DNA of 64,000 bases from Pseudomonas fluorescens Q2-87. Its GTDB lineage: Bacteria; Pseudomonadota; Gammaproteobacteria; Pseudomonadales; Pseudomonadaceae. The DNA lies in contig NZ_CM001558.1 in the NCBI RefSeq assembly GCF_000281895.1, positions 3,104,556 to 3,168,555 on the forward strand, read 5' to 3'. A program made the position numbers and the translations under genes. The notes below the pieces were generated by a model that saw only the letters and a program-made list of their open reading frames with translations, was not told where the DNA came from and searched no databases. Every line of letters begins with the position of its first letter. Position 1 is the stretch's first letter. Shown piece after piece: positions 9,448-19,200 of the stretch.

Positions 9448-9476
9448 TGTGGCAAGGGGGCGTCCCCCTCGCCACA
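9448..9476. repeat. REP-like hairpin between autotransporter and lipase genes
   Basis: A 13-bp stem (TGTGGCAAGGGGG paired with CCCCCTCGCCACA, one mismatch, 3-base loop CGT) sits directly after the autotransporter stop codon. It resembles the Pseudomonas REP arm. It may partly uncouple lipase expression from the upstream operon. Confidence 0.65.
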
Positions 9477-9487
9477 GAGGGGCTTGG

Positions 9488-12400
9488 TCAGAACTGCCAA
9501 TCCAGCGTCAGGCCCACGCCGTGGGATTTATCCCTGGAACCGAGCAGGCCGTTGTAGTCCAGGTTGACGCGCACATCCTTGGCCACCGCAAGGCCGGCTC
9601 GAGCGCCGATCACGGCGGCGTTGCGGTCCATGGACACGCTGCGCACCGCGAAAGTGTCGTTGCTACCGGCAAAAGCCAGGTCCTGTTCGGAGCGGGTGTC
9701 GCTCAGGTTGTGCTGCCAGCCCAGGGACCCGGACAACTGGAGTTGCTGCGCTTGCGACAACGCCAGGGTGTGACTGGCACGCAGACCCAGGGTCGAGAGC
9801 ACGGCGTCGCGGCGATCGTCGCCACTGTGCAGGGCCGCGCTATCACCTTTTTCATGGAAGCTGTCGCTGTCCAGGTGCACGTAGGCCAGGTTCGCGAACG
9901 GTTCCAGGGCTATCGGTTGCAGGTCGAGGCGATACGCCGCCTCGGTGAACAGCTGGGCGGTCCGGGCGTCACGCTTGGTTTTCTCCCGGCCACTGACGTC
10001 ACCCCATTGCAGATCGCGTTTGACGTCGATGCGGTGCCAGCTATAGGCGGCGCCTGCGGTCAAGCGCAAGGCATCGATTTCACGGCCCAGATAGACGCCC
10101 AGGTGATAGCTGTCGGCTTTGGCGGATGAATGAGTGCCGTCGCCCATGCTCAACGAACTGTCGCTATAACCGGTGACGAAGCCCAGTCGGGTCTGGTCGC
10201 CGATCAAGCCATCGACACCGGCCAGCAGGCCGCCGATCGAATGGCTGGTACTGGCGTTGTCATGCCCTCCATCGTCTTTGCCCCAGGCACCGAGCACCTT
10301 GAACCAGGCATTGCTGTCGGCATCGGTCGGTGTACCAGCGTCATACAACGCGTCCTGGCGCAAGCGATCGCCGACGGCATCGCGCAACTGGCGGCTGTCG
10401 TTGATCAGCAGCGTGCCGATGGCCGGGTGGATCTCACCGGACAGCTGCTGGAATGCCTGTTGCGCCACGGCAGCGCTGGGCGACAGCAGCAAGGCTTCAT
10501 AAAGCCCGTTGCCCGCGCCCAGTCCTTCGGCGGCGACGGCGACGGCGCGTTCGTTGCGCGTCAGGCCCAGGCTGGCGAACGATGCGTCGTTACGCTCCAC
10601 CGCCAGTTGGACGCCGCCTGCGGTGTAGGCCAGGTCACCACCGAGAAACGCATAGTTGGGCAACACCTCCCCGAAGCGCCCATCAATACCGCCAGCGGCC
10701 TGCAGGATATTGAATTGCCGACCGAGCAGGCTTTTCGCCTCGCCAGCGCTGAGCAGTGTCGGGCTGTTTTCCAGGGACAGCGACACCGTCGCCCCGTCAA
10801 TGGAGGCCTTGCCGCCGGCAACGATCAGGTCGCTGGACGTAGGCGAGACTTCTACGGCGTAGTTCGAGCCGGGCTGGAACGTCACGTCCCCGGCCACTTG
10901 CAAGGTGCCGATGGAGTTGCCCGGCGCCACGCTGCCGCCACGGTTGGCGGTCAGGCTGGCGATACGACCGTTGCCACCGAGCACACCGCCGTCGTTAACG
11001 GTGACCGCCGAAGCCAGCGAGCCATTGATCGCCAATCGCCCTTGATTGACCAGGGTCGGTCCGCTGTAGGTGTTTTCGCCGGTCAGCACCAACGTGCCGA
11101 TGCCCTGCTTGGTCAGCCCGCCATGGCCGGAAATGTCGTTGCGCCAGACATCCAGGCCACACTGGATCCCGCTGCACACCCGCTCAGTCGGCTTGCCGGC
11201 GTCGATGATCGCGCCGATGCCCGGCAGGTCCGCGACGAACTGGCCGGAGCCATAGGCGCCCTCGATTCGATACGCCTCGGGAATGTCCTGCTCGGTCACC
11301 AACATCGACGGGCCATCGATGGCCTTGCCCAGGTTGATCATGCCCCAGCCATACAGCGAATCGACACCCGGCGCGCCCATGTCGGTGGCGGTGGTGCGCA
11401 ACACGCTGGCGACCTGCGCGCCGGTCATGTAGGGGAAACGCTCCATCAGCACCGCAACGCTGCCGGCCACATGGGGCGCCGCCATCGACGTACCGCTCTT
11501 GTTGCCGTAACCCACCGTCAGGTCATCGGCACTGGTGCCACCGATCACGGCGCTATAGACCCGGGTGCCGGGGGCTGACACGCAGAAACTCGCGGTGTAG
11601 CCGCAGCGCGACGAGAAGGTACTGATGGTGTAGGGGTTCGGGCTGGCGGTATCCGGGTTGACTTGCAACGCGGCGACGGTGAGCCAGTTCGGTGCGATGT
11701 CCGGGACGAAATACGCCAGCCCGGCGATGGCGTCCGGGTTGTTCAGGTTGTAGTCGTTGCCGGCGGCGAAAATCGTCACGATCCCGCTGCGGGCCGCGGC
11801 GATAGCGCCTTCATACGCGCCGCCGGGCGGGGTGCCGAGTAGCGGCTTGATCTGGTCGAATTGCAGTTGTGCGTCCTGCACGGTGAAGTGCGGGAACGCT
11901 GGGTCACGGCCTCCCTGGTCGAAACGGTCGGTGATGCCGATGCCCCAGCTGTTGTTGATGATGCGCGCGCCACTGGCAATCAGGGCATCCCAACCGGCCT
12001 TGTACACCGCGCCATCGTTGCCGAGGATGATGCCGTCTTCGGGGCCGGGGTCGCCGTTGTCGGCGCTGATGATTTGCGCATCGAACGCCACGCCATGCAT
12101 CGGGCCACCGTCGCGGCTGCCGGCGGCAATCCCGCCAACGTGTGTGCCGTGGGAGCCCAACTTGCCATCGGAACCCACCGTGGGTGAACCGTCGTAGCGG
12201 AACGGATCACCGGCCTTTACCGGGATGTACGGGTCGGTGTATTGGCGGATGCCGCTGGTGACCATGGTCACGACCTTGTTGGGGCCGGAAAACTCCGGAT
12301 GTGCCGCGTAGACGGGTTGGTCGAAGATCCCCAATTTGACGCCCTTGCCGGTGTAGCCGGCGGCGTAGGCTTGTTGGGCGTTGACCGCCCCAAGGCCCCA

Positions 12401-12574
12401 TTCGGCATTGAATTCACTGCTGCGCCAGCTGTCCGGATTCCCCGGCCTGCCGCTCTCGACATACGGCGCGGCGTGGGCCGTACCGAGGGTCGCCAGGGCG
12501 CAGAGCATGGCGTGGTTGAGGGTTTTCAACAGAAACAGCCGGCCCGTTTGCCCGGGTTGTTTTTTGTGTTTCAT
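9488..12574 (-). CDS. Subtilisin-like serine protease autotransporter
   Basis: The product is 1028 residues. An extended signal peptide (MKHKKQPGQTGRLFLLKTLN onward, ending near AHA) leads into an S8 subtilase domain with catalytic Asp in LGIFDQPV, His in GSHGTHVGGIAAG and Ser in SGTSMAAPHVAG. A beta-helix autotransporter repeat follows (GTLVLTGENTYSGPTLVNQG), then a 12-strand barrel ending in TLDWQF. It is a type V secreted protease displayed on or released from the cell surface. The ATG at 12574 is chosen for its strong AAGGAAGG ribosome site; an upstream in-frame start has none. It corresponds to PrtA/PrtB of fluorescent pseudomonads, which usually carry two such genes here; this strain has one. 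Confidence 0.92.
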   Translation of the reverse strand: MKHKKQPGQTGRLFLLKTLNHAMLCALATLGTAHAAPYVESGRPGNPDSWRSSEFNAEWGLGAVNAQQAYAAGYTGKGVKLGIFDQPVYAAHPEFSGPNKVVTMVTSGIRQYTDPYIPVKAGDPFRYDGSPTVGSDGKLGSHGTHVGGIAAGSRDGGPMHGVAFDAQIISADNGDPGPEDGIILGNDGAVYKAGWDALIASGARIINNSWGIGITDRFDQGGRDPAFPHFTVQDAQLQFDQIKPLLGTPPGGAYEGAIAAARSGIVTIFAAGNDYNLNNPDAIAGLAYFVPDIAPNWLTVAALQVNPDTASPNPYTISTFSSRCGYTASFCVSAPGTRVYSAVIGGTSADDLTVGYGNKSGTSMAAPHVAGSVAVLMERFPYMTGAQVASVLRTTATDMGAPGVDSLYGWGMINLGKAIDGPSMLVTEQDIPEAYRIEGAYGSGQFVADLPGIGAIIDAGKPTERVCSGIQCGLDVWRNDISGHGGLTKQGIGTLVLTGENTYSGPTLVNQGRLAINGSLASAVTVNDGGVLGGNGRIASLTANRGGSVAPGNSIGTLQVAGDVTFQPGSNYAVEVSPTSSDLIVAGGKASIDGATVSLSLENSPTLLSAGEAKSLLGRQFNILQAAGGIDGRFGEVLPNYAFLGGDLAYTAGGVQLAVERNDASFASLGLTRNERAVAVAAEGLGAGNGLYEALLLSPSAAVAQQAFQQLSGEIHPAIGTLLINDSRQLRDAVGDRLRQDALYDAGTPTDADSNAWFKVLGAWGKDDGGHDNASTSHSIGGLLAGVDGLIGDQTRLGFVTGYSDSSLSMGDGTHSSAKADSYHLGVYLGREIDALRLTAGAAYSWHRIDVKRDLQWGDVSGREKTKRDARTAQLFTEAAYRLDLQPIALEPFANLAYVHLDSDSFHEKGDSAALHSGDDRRDAVLSTLGLRASHTLALSQAQQLQLSGSLGWQHNLSDTRSEQDLAFAGSNDTFAVRSVSMDRNAAVIGARAGLAVAKDVRVNLDYNGLLGSRDKSHGVGLTLDWQF

Positions 12575-12652
12575 CCGAACCTTCCTTAGTGATTGCCAAA
12601 GTTGTTGCCAAAAACCTTTGGTTTGCCCTGCCCCTGTCACAGCGGCAGCCGG

Positions 12653-13996
12653 CTAGCGCCCTTGCGCCACAAACGCTTCATCCACCTTCGCCAGGTCCTG
12701 GGCTCCCAACGTGCCGGCGTAGTAATGCAACTTGGTCCAGGCCATGAGGTAGTCGTAGCGAGCCTGGGCCAAGTCGCGACGAGTGGTGTAGAGCTGCTGC
12801 TCGGCGTTGAGGGCGTCGAGGTTGACCCGCTCGCCGCCGAGAATGCTTTGCCGGGTCGACACCACCAGTGCCTCGGCCGAGGCCAGGGCTTTCTGGTAGG
12901 CCTTGAGCTTGTTCACGCCCGACGCGCAGGCACTGAACTGGCGGCGCAGCTCGATCAGCGTCTCACGGGTCTTGGCATCCAGTTCGTATTCAGCCTGTTC
13001 CATGGTGCGGCTGGCCTGGCGGGTCGACGCCGAGACCCCGCCGCCGGCATAGAGCGGCACGCTGACTTCCAGGCCGATGGTGTTGGTGTCGTAGCGCTGG
13101 TTATAGGTGTTGCCGCTTTCCGATTCGTTCTGGCGCATCGTCGCGTAGGCGCTGACTTTGGGCAGGTGGCCGGCGCGGTTGCGCTCCACCTCGAAGCGCG
13201 CCACGTCCACGGCCTGGCGCTGCGACGCCAGGTTCGGGTTGTTGCTTACCGCCATCTCGTGCCAAGTGTCGAAAGTGGCCGGCTGCAACGCAAAAGTCTG
13301 GAAGGTGTCGTTGAGGGGGGCCAGGTCGCCAATGTCCAGGGTGGGCACGCCAATCAGCGCGCCAAGCTCGCGCAGGGAAGCGTCCTGTTCGTCTCGGGCC
13401 TCGATCTCTTCGGCGATCGCCAGCTCGTAGCGCGCCTGCGCCTCGAGAATGTCGGTGCGCGTGCCTTCGCCCTGGCGGAACAGGTGCTCGTTCTGCCGAA
13501 ACTGCTGTTCGAACGCCTTCTTCTTCGCCTGGGCGATGTCGATCTGGTCTTGGGCGAACAGCGCCTGGGTGTACTGGCTCAGCACCCGCACCAACAATTC
13601 CTGGCTCTTGCCGCGAAAGTTTTCGTCGGCGAACAGTGCCTGGGCCACGCCTTTGCGATAAGCGGCATACGCCTCGTAGTCCAGCAACGGTTGTTGCAGG
13701 GTCAGGCTGGAGCCGTAGCTGCTGTAGTTGCGATCGTCGTGCTGGCTGGCGCCGCGATCGTTGAGGTAGGTGACCTTGGACTGGTTGCGGCCCTTGTTGT
13801 AGCTGTAGCCCAGGTGCGGCAGCAGGCCGGCGCGGCCGATGGCACGGTTCTCAAGGCCTGCGTCGCGCTCCTTGATCGCGCCGAGGTAGACCGGATCATT
13901 ACGCAGCGCCTGCTCATAGAACTCAAAGGGGCCCATGGCCCAGACGTTGTTGCACACGGACAGGGCCAGCACGGCCCACCATTGGAAACGCTTCAT
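12653..13996 (-). CDS. aprF: TolC-family outer-membrane channel of the alkaline protease secretion system
   Basis: The 447-residue protein starts with a signal peptide (MKRFQWWAVLALSVCNNVWA) and has the two repeated outer-membrane-efflux domains with long alternating helices. LYTTRRDLAQARYDYLMAW near the C-terminus is typical of AprF/PrtF/TolC. It forms the trimeric outer-membrane duct of the type I secretion system. It lies 14 bp after the membrane-fusion-protein gene in the order D-E-F, as in other Pseudomonas apr operons. Confidence 0.93.
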   Translation of the reverse strand: MKRFQWWAVLALSVCNNVWAMGPFEFYEQALRNDPVYLGAIKERDAGLENRAIGRAGLLPHLGYSYNKGRNQSKVTYLNDRGASQHDDRNYSSYGSSLTLQQPLLDYEAYAAYRKGVAQALFADENFRGKSQELLVRVLSQYTQALFAQDQIDIAQAKKKAFEQQFRQNEHLFRQGEGTRTDILEAQARYELAIAEEIEARDEQDASLRELGALIGVPTLDIGDLAPLNDTFQTFALQPATFDTWHEMAVSNNPNLASQRQAVDVARFEVERNRAGHLPKVSAYATMRQNESESGNTYNQRYDTNTIGLEVSVPLYAGGGVSASTRQASRTMEQAEYELDAKTRETLIELRRQFSACASGVNKLKAYQKALASAEALVVSTRQSILGGERVNLDALNAEQQLYTTRRDLAQARYDYLMAWTKLHYYAGTLGAQDLAKVDEAFVAQGR

Positions 13997-14010
13997 ACCG
14001 CCGGATATCC

Positions 14011-15336
14011 TTATTCTTCGGTCAACGCAGAGCCGGCTCGGTCGAGCAGCGGTTTGAACAGATAATTGAGCAGTGAGCGCTCGCCGGTGCGCACGAACAT
14101 CTCAGCCGGCATCCCGGGCTTGATCATCAGGCCGTTGAGCTTTTCCATCGCCACGTCGCTGACGCTGCTGCGCAGGACGTAATACGGCGCGCCGGTCTTC
14201 TCATCGACCATCTGGTCGGCTGAAACCAGGCTGACTTCCCCGGGCACGCGTGGTGTGCGGTTCTGGTTGAAGGCCGTGAAGAGGATGTCCACTGGCAAAT
14301 GGGCGTCGACCTTGTCGATCAGGTTGACCGGCAGGTGCCCCTCCACTTCCAGGCGCGTGCCTTGGGGCACGATCTCCAGCAAGGTATCGCCCTGGCGCAC
14401 CACCGCCCCTTCGGTGTGCACCCCCAGGTTGACGGCGATGCCGTCGGCGGTGGCGAGGATTTCGCTGTGCTGCAACTCGAATCCGGCGGACTTCAATTGC
14501 TCTTGCAGGGTTTCGCTCTTGAGCTGGGCGTCGGCCAGCTGGGTACGCACCTCTTTCTGATACTCCTCGTTGTGTTGCTGTAATTTCAGGCGCGACTCGA
14601 CGATCCCCTGCTCCACCCGCCCGCTTTCACCGCTGTTCTGCGCCAGTTCCTGCTGCACTTGTGACAACTGGCGTTGGTAGTCCAGCAGGCGGTTGCGCGG
14701 GATGTAGCCGTTGTCCGCCAAGGGCTGCAAATTAGCCAGTTGCAGGCGCAGGGATTCGGCCTGGGCGATCAAATCGCTCCGGGCGCGGCGCATGCCGGCC
14801 AGTTGCGCAGTAGCGCCCTCGATGCCGGCACGCAACGCCGCCTGCTCCCGGGCAAAGGCTTCGCGACGACTGCTGAACAGCTGCCGCTGGCCTTCAAGCA
14901 CCAAGGCCAGGCGTGGGTCGGGATCGTGGCTCAAGGCTGGCGGAAAACTCACCTGCGCCAGGTTGTCCCGTTCGCTTTGCCAGCGCGCCAGGCTCGCCCA
15001 GGTCATCCGATATTGGGCTTGCAGCGATTGCACGTCGGCGGCGGCCTGGGTCTGGTCGAGGCGGAACAAGGGCTGGCCCTGCGTCACCGCCTCGCCTTCG
15101 CGTACCAGGATCCGGCTGACCACGCCGCTGCTGATCGACTGCACCGCTTTGCGCTTGCCCGAAACCACCACGGTGCCTTGCACCGCGATGCCCTGATCCA
15201 GCGGCGCCAGGCTGGCCCAAGTGAAAAAACTGCCGGCACCGACGAGCGCCAGGACCCAGCCCATGCGGGTAAAGAACCGGGCATCGTGCTCGGGGCTGTG
15301 TGAATGTTCCAGATTCATCTCGCGATCCTTGCTCAT
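14011..15336 (-). CDS. aprE: HlyD-family membrane fusion protein of type I secretion
   Basis: The 441-residue protein has a cytoplasmic N-terminus, one membrane helix at about residues 28-46 (MGWVLALVGAGSFFTWASLA), a lipoyl/beta-barrel region (GTVVVSGKRKAVQSISSGVV), a long periplasmic coiled coil, and the conserved family C-terminus (KPGMPAEMFVRTGERSLLNYL). It bridges the inner-membrane ABC exporter and the TolC-like channel. Its start codon overlaps the stop of aprD by four bases, so translation is coupled. Confidence 0.94.
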   Translation of the reverse strand: MSKDREMNLEHSHSPEHDARFFTRMGWVLALVGAGSFFTWASLAPLDQGIAVQGTVVVSGKRKAVQSISSGVVSRILVREGEAVTQGQPLFRLDQTQAAADVQSLQAQYRMTWASLARWQSERDNLAQVSFPPALSHDPDPRLALVLEGQRQLFSSRREAFAREQAALRAGIEGATAQLAGMRRARSDLIAQAESLRLQLANLQPLADNGYIPRNRLLDYQRQLSQVQQELAQNSGESGRVEQGIVESRLKLQQHNEEYQKEVRTQLADAQLKSETLQEQLKSAGFELQHSEILATADGIAVNLGVHTEGAVVRQGDTLLEIVPQGTRLEVEGHLPVNLIDKVDAHLPVDILFTAFNQNRTPRVPGEVSLVSADQMVDEKTGAPYYVLRSSVSDVAMEKLNGLMIKPGMPAEMFVRTGERSLLNYLFKPLLDRAGSALTEE

Positions 15337-17108
15337 GCGCCGCTTGGCTTGCTGGCGGTCTGGTATTGGCGACTCATGCTCAACCCGTTGGGCGCCGCCA
15401 TGGCCTTGTCCCGCGGTGATTCGGACTGGCCCGACAACGCCCGCAGCACGTCCTGGCTCGGCCCAAAGGCCTGCACTCGGCCTTCGTTGAGCACCAGCAA
15501 CTTGTCGGCCTGGGCCAGCGCCGAGGAACGGTGGGTGACCAGCACGACGCTGCTGCCCTGGGCTTTCATCTGGGCAATCGCGCCGGCCAGCGCGGCCTCG
15601 CCGACCGTGTCGAGATTGGAGTTGGGCTCGTCGAGCACCACCAGGCTCGGCCGGTCGTACATCGCCCGGGCCAGCGCCACGCGTTGCTTCTGCCCGCCCG
15701 AAAGGCCACTGCCATCCTCCCCGAGCACCGTGTCGTAGCCCTGGGGCATGCGCAGGATCAGTTCATGAACGCCGGCCTGTTGCGCAGCCGCCACGACTTT
15801 TTGCGGGTCGGCTTCGCGAAACCGGGCGATGTTCTCGGCGATGCTGCCGCTGAACAGCTCAATGTCCTGGGGCAAGTAACCGATGTGCGGGCCGAGCTGC
15901 TCACGATTCCAGCGGTGGATGTCCGCCCCGTCCAGTCGCACTGTCCCGGCGAGGGTTGGCCACACGCCTACCAGCACACGGGCCAGGGTGGACTTGCCGG
16001 AGCCCGAGGCGCCCAACACGCCGAGCACTTCCCCGGCCGCCAGGCTGAAACTGACCTGTTGCAGCGTGGCCTGGCGCTGGCCCGGTGGCCCGGCGCTGAC
16101 GTGCTCGAAGCTCACCTGGCCCTTGGGCGGCGGAAGGGTCATACCGTCATCCTGGGGCGCAAACGCCTGCAACAGCGCATCGAGACGGCGGTACGCCAGC
16201 TTGGCGCCGCTCCACTGTTTCCACACGGCGATCAACTGGTCGATGGGGCTCAGTACCCGCCCTATCAGGATCGAGCCGGCAATCATCATCCCAGCGGTCA
16301 TGTCGCCTTTGATCACCAGCAGCGCGCCCAACCCCAACACCAGCGATTGCAGGCACAGGCGCAAGGTCTTGCTCAGGGAACTGATCACCGCGCCGGTGTC
16401 GCTGGCCTGGTTTTGCAGGCCAAGGAACCGCGAGTGCACGGCAAACCAGCGGCTTCGCAACACCCCGAGCATGCCCATGGCCTGGATAGTCTCGGCGTTG
16501 TGCAAATGGCTGGTGGCAAGTTGGCTGGACTGTTGCGAATAGACGCCGGCCTGCCCCAGCGGCTTCTTGGTCATGGCCTCGTTCAGGCAGGCCAGGCCAA
16601 TCAACAGCACGGTGCCGACCGTGGCAAATACGCCGAGCCAGACGTTGAACAGGTAGATCACTACCAGGTACACGGGAAACCAGGGCGCATCGAAGAAGGC
16701 GAACAGCGCCGGGCCGGTGACGAATTGGCGGATATGGGTAAGGTCGCCCAGGGATTGGCCAGCGTTGCCCTCTCCCTGGCGCAGGTTGCGCTCGAACGCG
16801 GCTCTGTAGACCTGGAGATTGAAGCGTCGCTCCAATTGGCTGCCGATGCGAATGACCACGAAGCTGCGCACCATTTCCAGCAACCCGATGAACACGAAGA
16901 AACCCACCACCATCAACGACAACATCACTAAGGTGGTTTCATTCTGCGAGGACAGTCCGCGGTCATAGACTTGCAGCATGTAAATCGAAGGCGCGAGCAT
17001 CAAGACATTGATTAGCGCGGTAAAGCAACCGACACTGATCAGGATACTTTTATATTCACCCAATGCTTTAATCAGCGGCACAGCGGCAGCGCTCCTTGCC
17101 TTGTTCAT
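15333..17108 (-). CDS. aprD: Type I secretion ABC exporter (permease-ATPase)
   Basis: A 591-residue fused ABC exporter. The N-terminal half has about six membrane helices and no C39 peptidase domain. The ATPase half has Walker A GASGSGKST, the Q-loop region YLPQDIELF, signature LSGGQKQRVALARA and Walker B LVVLDEPNSNLD. It recognises the C-terminal signals of the serralysin and lipase and drives their one-step export. It follows the inhibitor gene after 151 bp that contains a short GGCCTC/GAGGCC hairpin. Confidence 0.95.
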   Translation of the reverse strand: MNKARSAAAVPLIKALGEYKSILISVGCFTALINVLMLAPSIYMLQVYDRGLSSQNETTLVMLSLMVVGFFVFIGLLEMVRSFVVIRIGSQLERRFNLQVYRAAFERNLRQGEGNAGQSLGDLTHIRQFVTGPALFAFFDAPWFPVYLVVIYLFNVWLGVFATVGTVLLIGLACLNEAMTKKPLGQAGVYSQQSSQLATSHLHNAETIQAMGMLGVLRSRWFAVHSRFLGLQNQASDTGAVISSLSKTLRLCLQSLVLGLGALLVIKGDMTAGMMIAGSILIGRVLSPIDQLIAVWKQWSGAKLAYRRLDALLQAFAPQDDGMTLPPPKGQVSFEHVSAGPPGQRQATLQQVSFSLAAGEVLGVLGASGSGKSTLARVLVGVWPTLAGTVRLDGADIHRWNREQLGPHIGYLPQDIELFSGSIAENIARFREADPQKVVAAAQQAGVHELILRMPQGYDTVLGEDGSGLSGGQKQRVALARAMYDRPSLVVLDEPNSNLDTVGEAALAGAIAQMKAQGSSVVLVTHRSSALAQADKLLVLNEGRVQAFGPSQDVLRALSGQSESPRDKAMAAPNGLSMSRQYQTASKPSGA

Positions 17109-17180
17109 CGGTCTTCCTTGCTGTTGGCTTTGCCAGGAACCTGGCCGTTATTCAACTTACCAATCTTTGTTTATTAACTT

Positions 17181-17196
17181 GGCCTCTGCCGAGGCC
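17181..17196. other. Short stem-loop between inh and aprD
   Basis: GGCCTC-TGCC-GAGGCC forms a perfect 6-bp stem with a 4-base loop in the 151-bp gap. No T-run follows on the minus strand, so it is not a clear terminator. It may protect or partly attenuate the transcript. Confidence 0.4.
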
Positions 17197-17259
17197 GCTA
17201 CTTGCTCAAACAAGCATGTCTCGATCATCCATAACTATGCCCAGCGGTTAATGGACGTC

Positions 17260-17685
17260 TCAAGGGGCTTTGCGTTCAAGCCTGAGTATCAAGCCGGACT
17301 TCAGCGTTACTTGGTAATACCGCGCCTGGTGCTGGCCCAAATGCGTCCTGGCGTTATCTTTGCTAATCAATGAAAGACCGTCAGGCTCGGTGAACCAATG
17401 CACCGGTTCCTCTCCCAACCAATGCCCAAGGCATTCGGTTTGCCCGGCCAGGGTCTGGTCCGCCCGAAGTTCGATGAGGCAGGTATTCGACGGCTTGTCC
17501 TGTATGGCCTGGGTCTGCGGATTTTCCTGCGGCCCCGACAAGACCGCCTGCCACTGACCGGCCAGTTGTGAAGGTTCTGCTAATAACAGGCTGCGTGCCA
17601 TGGCGACTTCTCCGGATAACATTATCAGCGTAGCGAGCAACCCGGCGCTTGCCCGGGCGCTGCGGCGCATGGATTCTTTACACAT
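17260..17685 (-). CDS. inh: Periplasmic inhibitor of the alkaline metalloprotease (Inh/AprI)
   Basis: The 141-residue precursor has a signal peptide that ends near EVAMARS and an inhibitor domain of about 110 residues. Cys69 (NTCLIEL) and Cys85 (TECLGHW) form the conserved disulfide. The mature N-terminus (SLLLAEPSQLAGQW) matches the strand that enters the protease active site in known complexes. It protects the periplasm from stray serralysin. It lies just downstream of aprA, separated by a GC-rich hairpin that should lower its expression relative to the protease. Confidence 0.9.
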   Translation of the reverse strand: MCKESMRRSARASAGLLATLIMLSGEVAMARSLLLAEPSQLAGQWQAVLSGPQENPQTQAIQDKPSNTCLIELRADQTLAGQTECLGHWLGEEPVHWFTEPDGLSLISKDNARTHLGQHQARYYQVTLKSGLILRLERKAP

Positions 17686-17706
17686 GGGTCTAATCCTGAC
17701 CGGGAA

Positions 17707-17734
17707 TCCCGCGGCAGCGATGGCTTCCGCGGGA
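17707..17734 (-). other. Intercistronic hairpin between aprA and inh
   Basis: TCCCGCGG and CCGCGGGA form a perfect 8-bp stem with a 12-base loop in the 57-bp gap after aprA. No T-run follows, so it is more likely an attenuator or mRNA stabiliser that sets the ratio of protease to inhibitor. Confidence 0.55.
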
Positions 17735-17742
17735 CGGGTGCA

Positions 17743-19200
17743 TCAGGCCACGATGTCCGAGACAGCTGCCTGGCCGACGGTGCTGACCAGGAAATCAGCC
17801 ACGCCATGCCCGGAGAAGTCCACCGACAACAGGCTGTTGCCGCCCGAGGTCGACAACACCGCATCGCCCGCCGCCCCTGTGAAGGCGTTGACGAAATGCA
17901 GGCCCGCGCCCTGGGTGATGCCGGTCAGGTCGATCTTGTCCAGGCCGCTGGCAAAGTCGAGGATCTGGTCCGTGGCCCCTGGCCGCGAATCGGAACTGGC
18001 GGCGAACACAAAGGTGTCCGAGCCTGAACCACCCCACAGCTTGTCGGCGCCGCCAGCGCCCCAGAGGATGTCATTGCCGGCACCGCCCTTGAGCTCGTTG
18101 GCGATAGCGTTGCCGATCAACAGGTCGCTGCCCGAGCCGCCAATGGCGTTTTCGATGACCGCGCCCTTGGCGATGGACACGTTGCCCACCATGCCGCCCA
18201 CGTCGGAAAACGAGGCGTCGTTGAGGTTGATTTTCTGGTTCTGGGTGAAGCCGGAAAAGTCCAGGGTGTCGCGACCGCCCGCGTCCCATACCGAGAACAC
18301 CACCTTGTCCGAAGACGAAGAGGCGCTGAGGAAATCCCGACCGGCATTGGAGTTGAAGCCGTAAGTGGTATCGCCGGTGCGGGTGGTGGTGTTGGCGCCG
18401 TAGAGTTTCTGGATGGCCGCGATGTCGTCCATCAGCGGACCCGAGGAGTAGGCTTCGACCCCGCCCTTGCTGAAGTTCTGGCTGGTATTGCTCTCACTCC
18501 AGTAGCTCATGACGCTGTAGCCGCGAGTGTCCTGGCCGTAAGTGGCGTCATCGTAGGTCGGGCTGCCTTCGCCGGCGTTGTAGTCGCCAGGGTGCGCCAG
18601 GCCCAAGGTGTGACCGATTTCGTGGGTCAGGGTCTGGCGGCCGTAGTTGTTCAGGTCCGGATTCTTGTTCTGGGTGTAGCTGCTGTTGATCAGGTACCAC
18701 GAGGTACCGTCATAACCGGCGCCGGTGCCGGGCAAGTAAGCAAATGCCGCTGCGCCATCCTGGCCGCCGCTGTAGTTGCCAAAGGTCATGTGTCCGTCAC
18801 CGCCGCTGGCCTTTTCGGTGAAGGTGACGTTGGCCACGTCCGCCCAGGATTGCATGGCCAGCGCCGCCTGGCCTTTCTGTTGGGCGCTGAACTGGCTGAA
18901 CCCACTGATCCCATGCTTGTTCATGGTGCTGGAGGAAGCGGACGTCAGGAACGTATAGGTCAGCTCGATCTTGCCGCTGCCGTCCCGGTCCTGGTAGGCC
19001 GCGCCGTCGCGCAGCAATTGCGTGGCCGCCTGGTCGACGGAGTACGACGGCTTGCCGTTGACGGTCAGGTTGCCGCCCCGATCGTATTGATGGCTGAAAC
19101 TATTGATCTGGTTGAACGCGTTACTGGACGCAGCCAATGATTGCGGGGCCCAAAGCAGTTGTTCGGAGGAATCAATAGCGCTGTTTTTGACTTTCGACAT
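17743..19200 (-). CDS. aprA: Serralysin-type alkaline zinc metalloprotease
   Basis: A 485-residue extracellular protease. The zinc site [11 protein letters not shown] spans residues 193-203 and the Met-turn is SVMSYW (Met231). RTX calcium repeats ([30 protein letters not shown]) precede the C-terminal type I secretion signal, which ends AAVSDIVA. There is no signal peptide; the short N-terminal propeptide is autoprocessed. The ATG at 19200 has AAGGAAG seven bases upstream, while an in-frame GTG at 19206 does not. It is the first gene of the secretion operon. Confidence 0.96.
   Translation of the reverse strand: MSKVKNSAIDSSEQLLWAPQSLAASSNAFNQINSFSHQYDRGGNLTVNGKPSYSVDQAATQLLRDGAAYQDRDGSGKIELTYTFLTSASSSTMNKHGISGFSQFSAQQKGQAALAMQSWADVANVTFTEKASGGDGHMTFGNYSGGQDGAAAFAYLPGTGAGYDGTSWYLINSSYTQNKNPDLNNYGRQTLTHEIGHTLGLAHPGDYNAGEGSPTYDDATYGQDTRGYSVMSYWSESNTSQNFSKGGVEAYSSGPLMDDIAAIQKLYGANTTTRTGDTTYGFNSNAGRDFLSASSSSDKVVFSVWDAGGRDTLDFSGFTQNQKINLNDASFSDVGGMVGNVSIAKGAVIENAIGGSGSDLLIGNAIANELKGGAGNDILWGAGGADKLWGGSGSDTFVFAASSDSRPGATDQILDFASGLDKIDLTGITQGAGLHFVNAFTGAAGDAVLSTSGGNSLLSVDFSGHGVADFLVSTVGQAAVSDIVA

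Noticed and set aside
7979..11578. Long plus-strand frames (716 and 482 codons) opposite the lipase and autotransporter
   Set aside because: They are antisense to genes with intact catalytic motifs, have repetitive Gly/Ala/Gln composition and no ribosome sites.
12593..16931. Plus-strand frames of 490 and 466 codons opposite aprF and aprD
   Set aside because: They are antisense shadows of the well-defined secretion genes, with no recognisable motifs.
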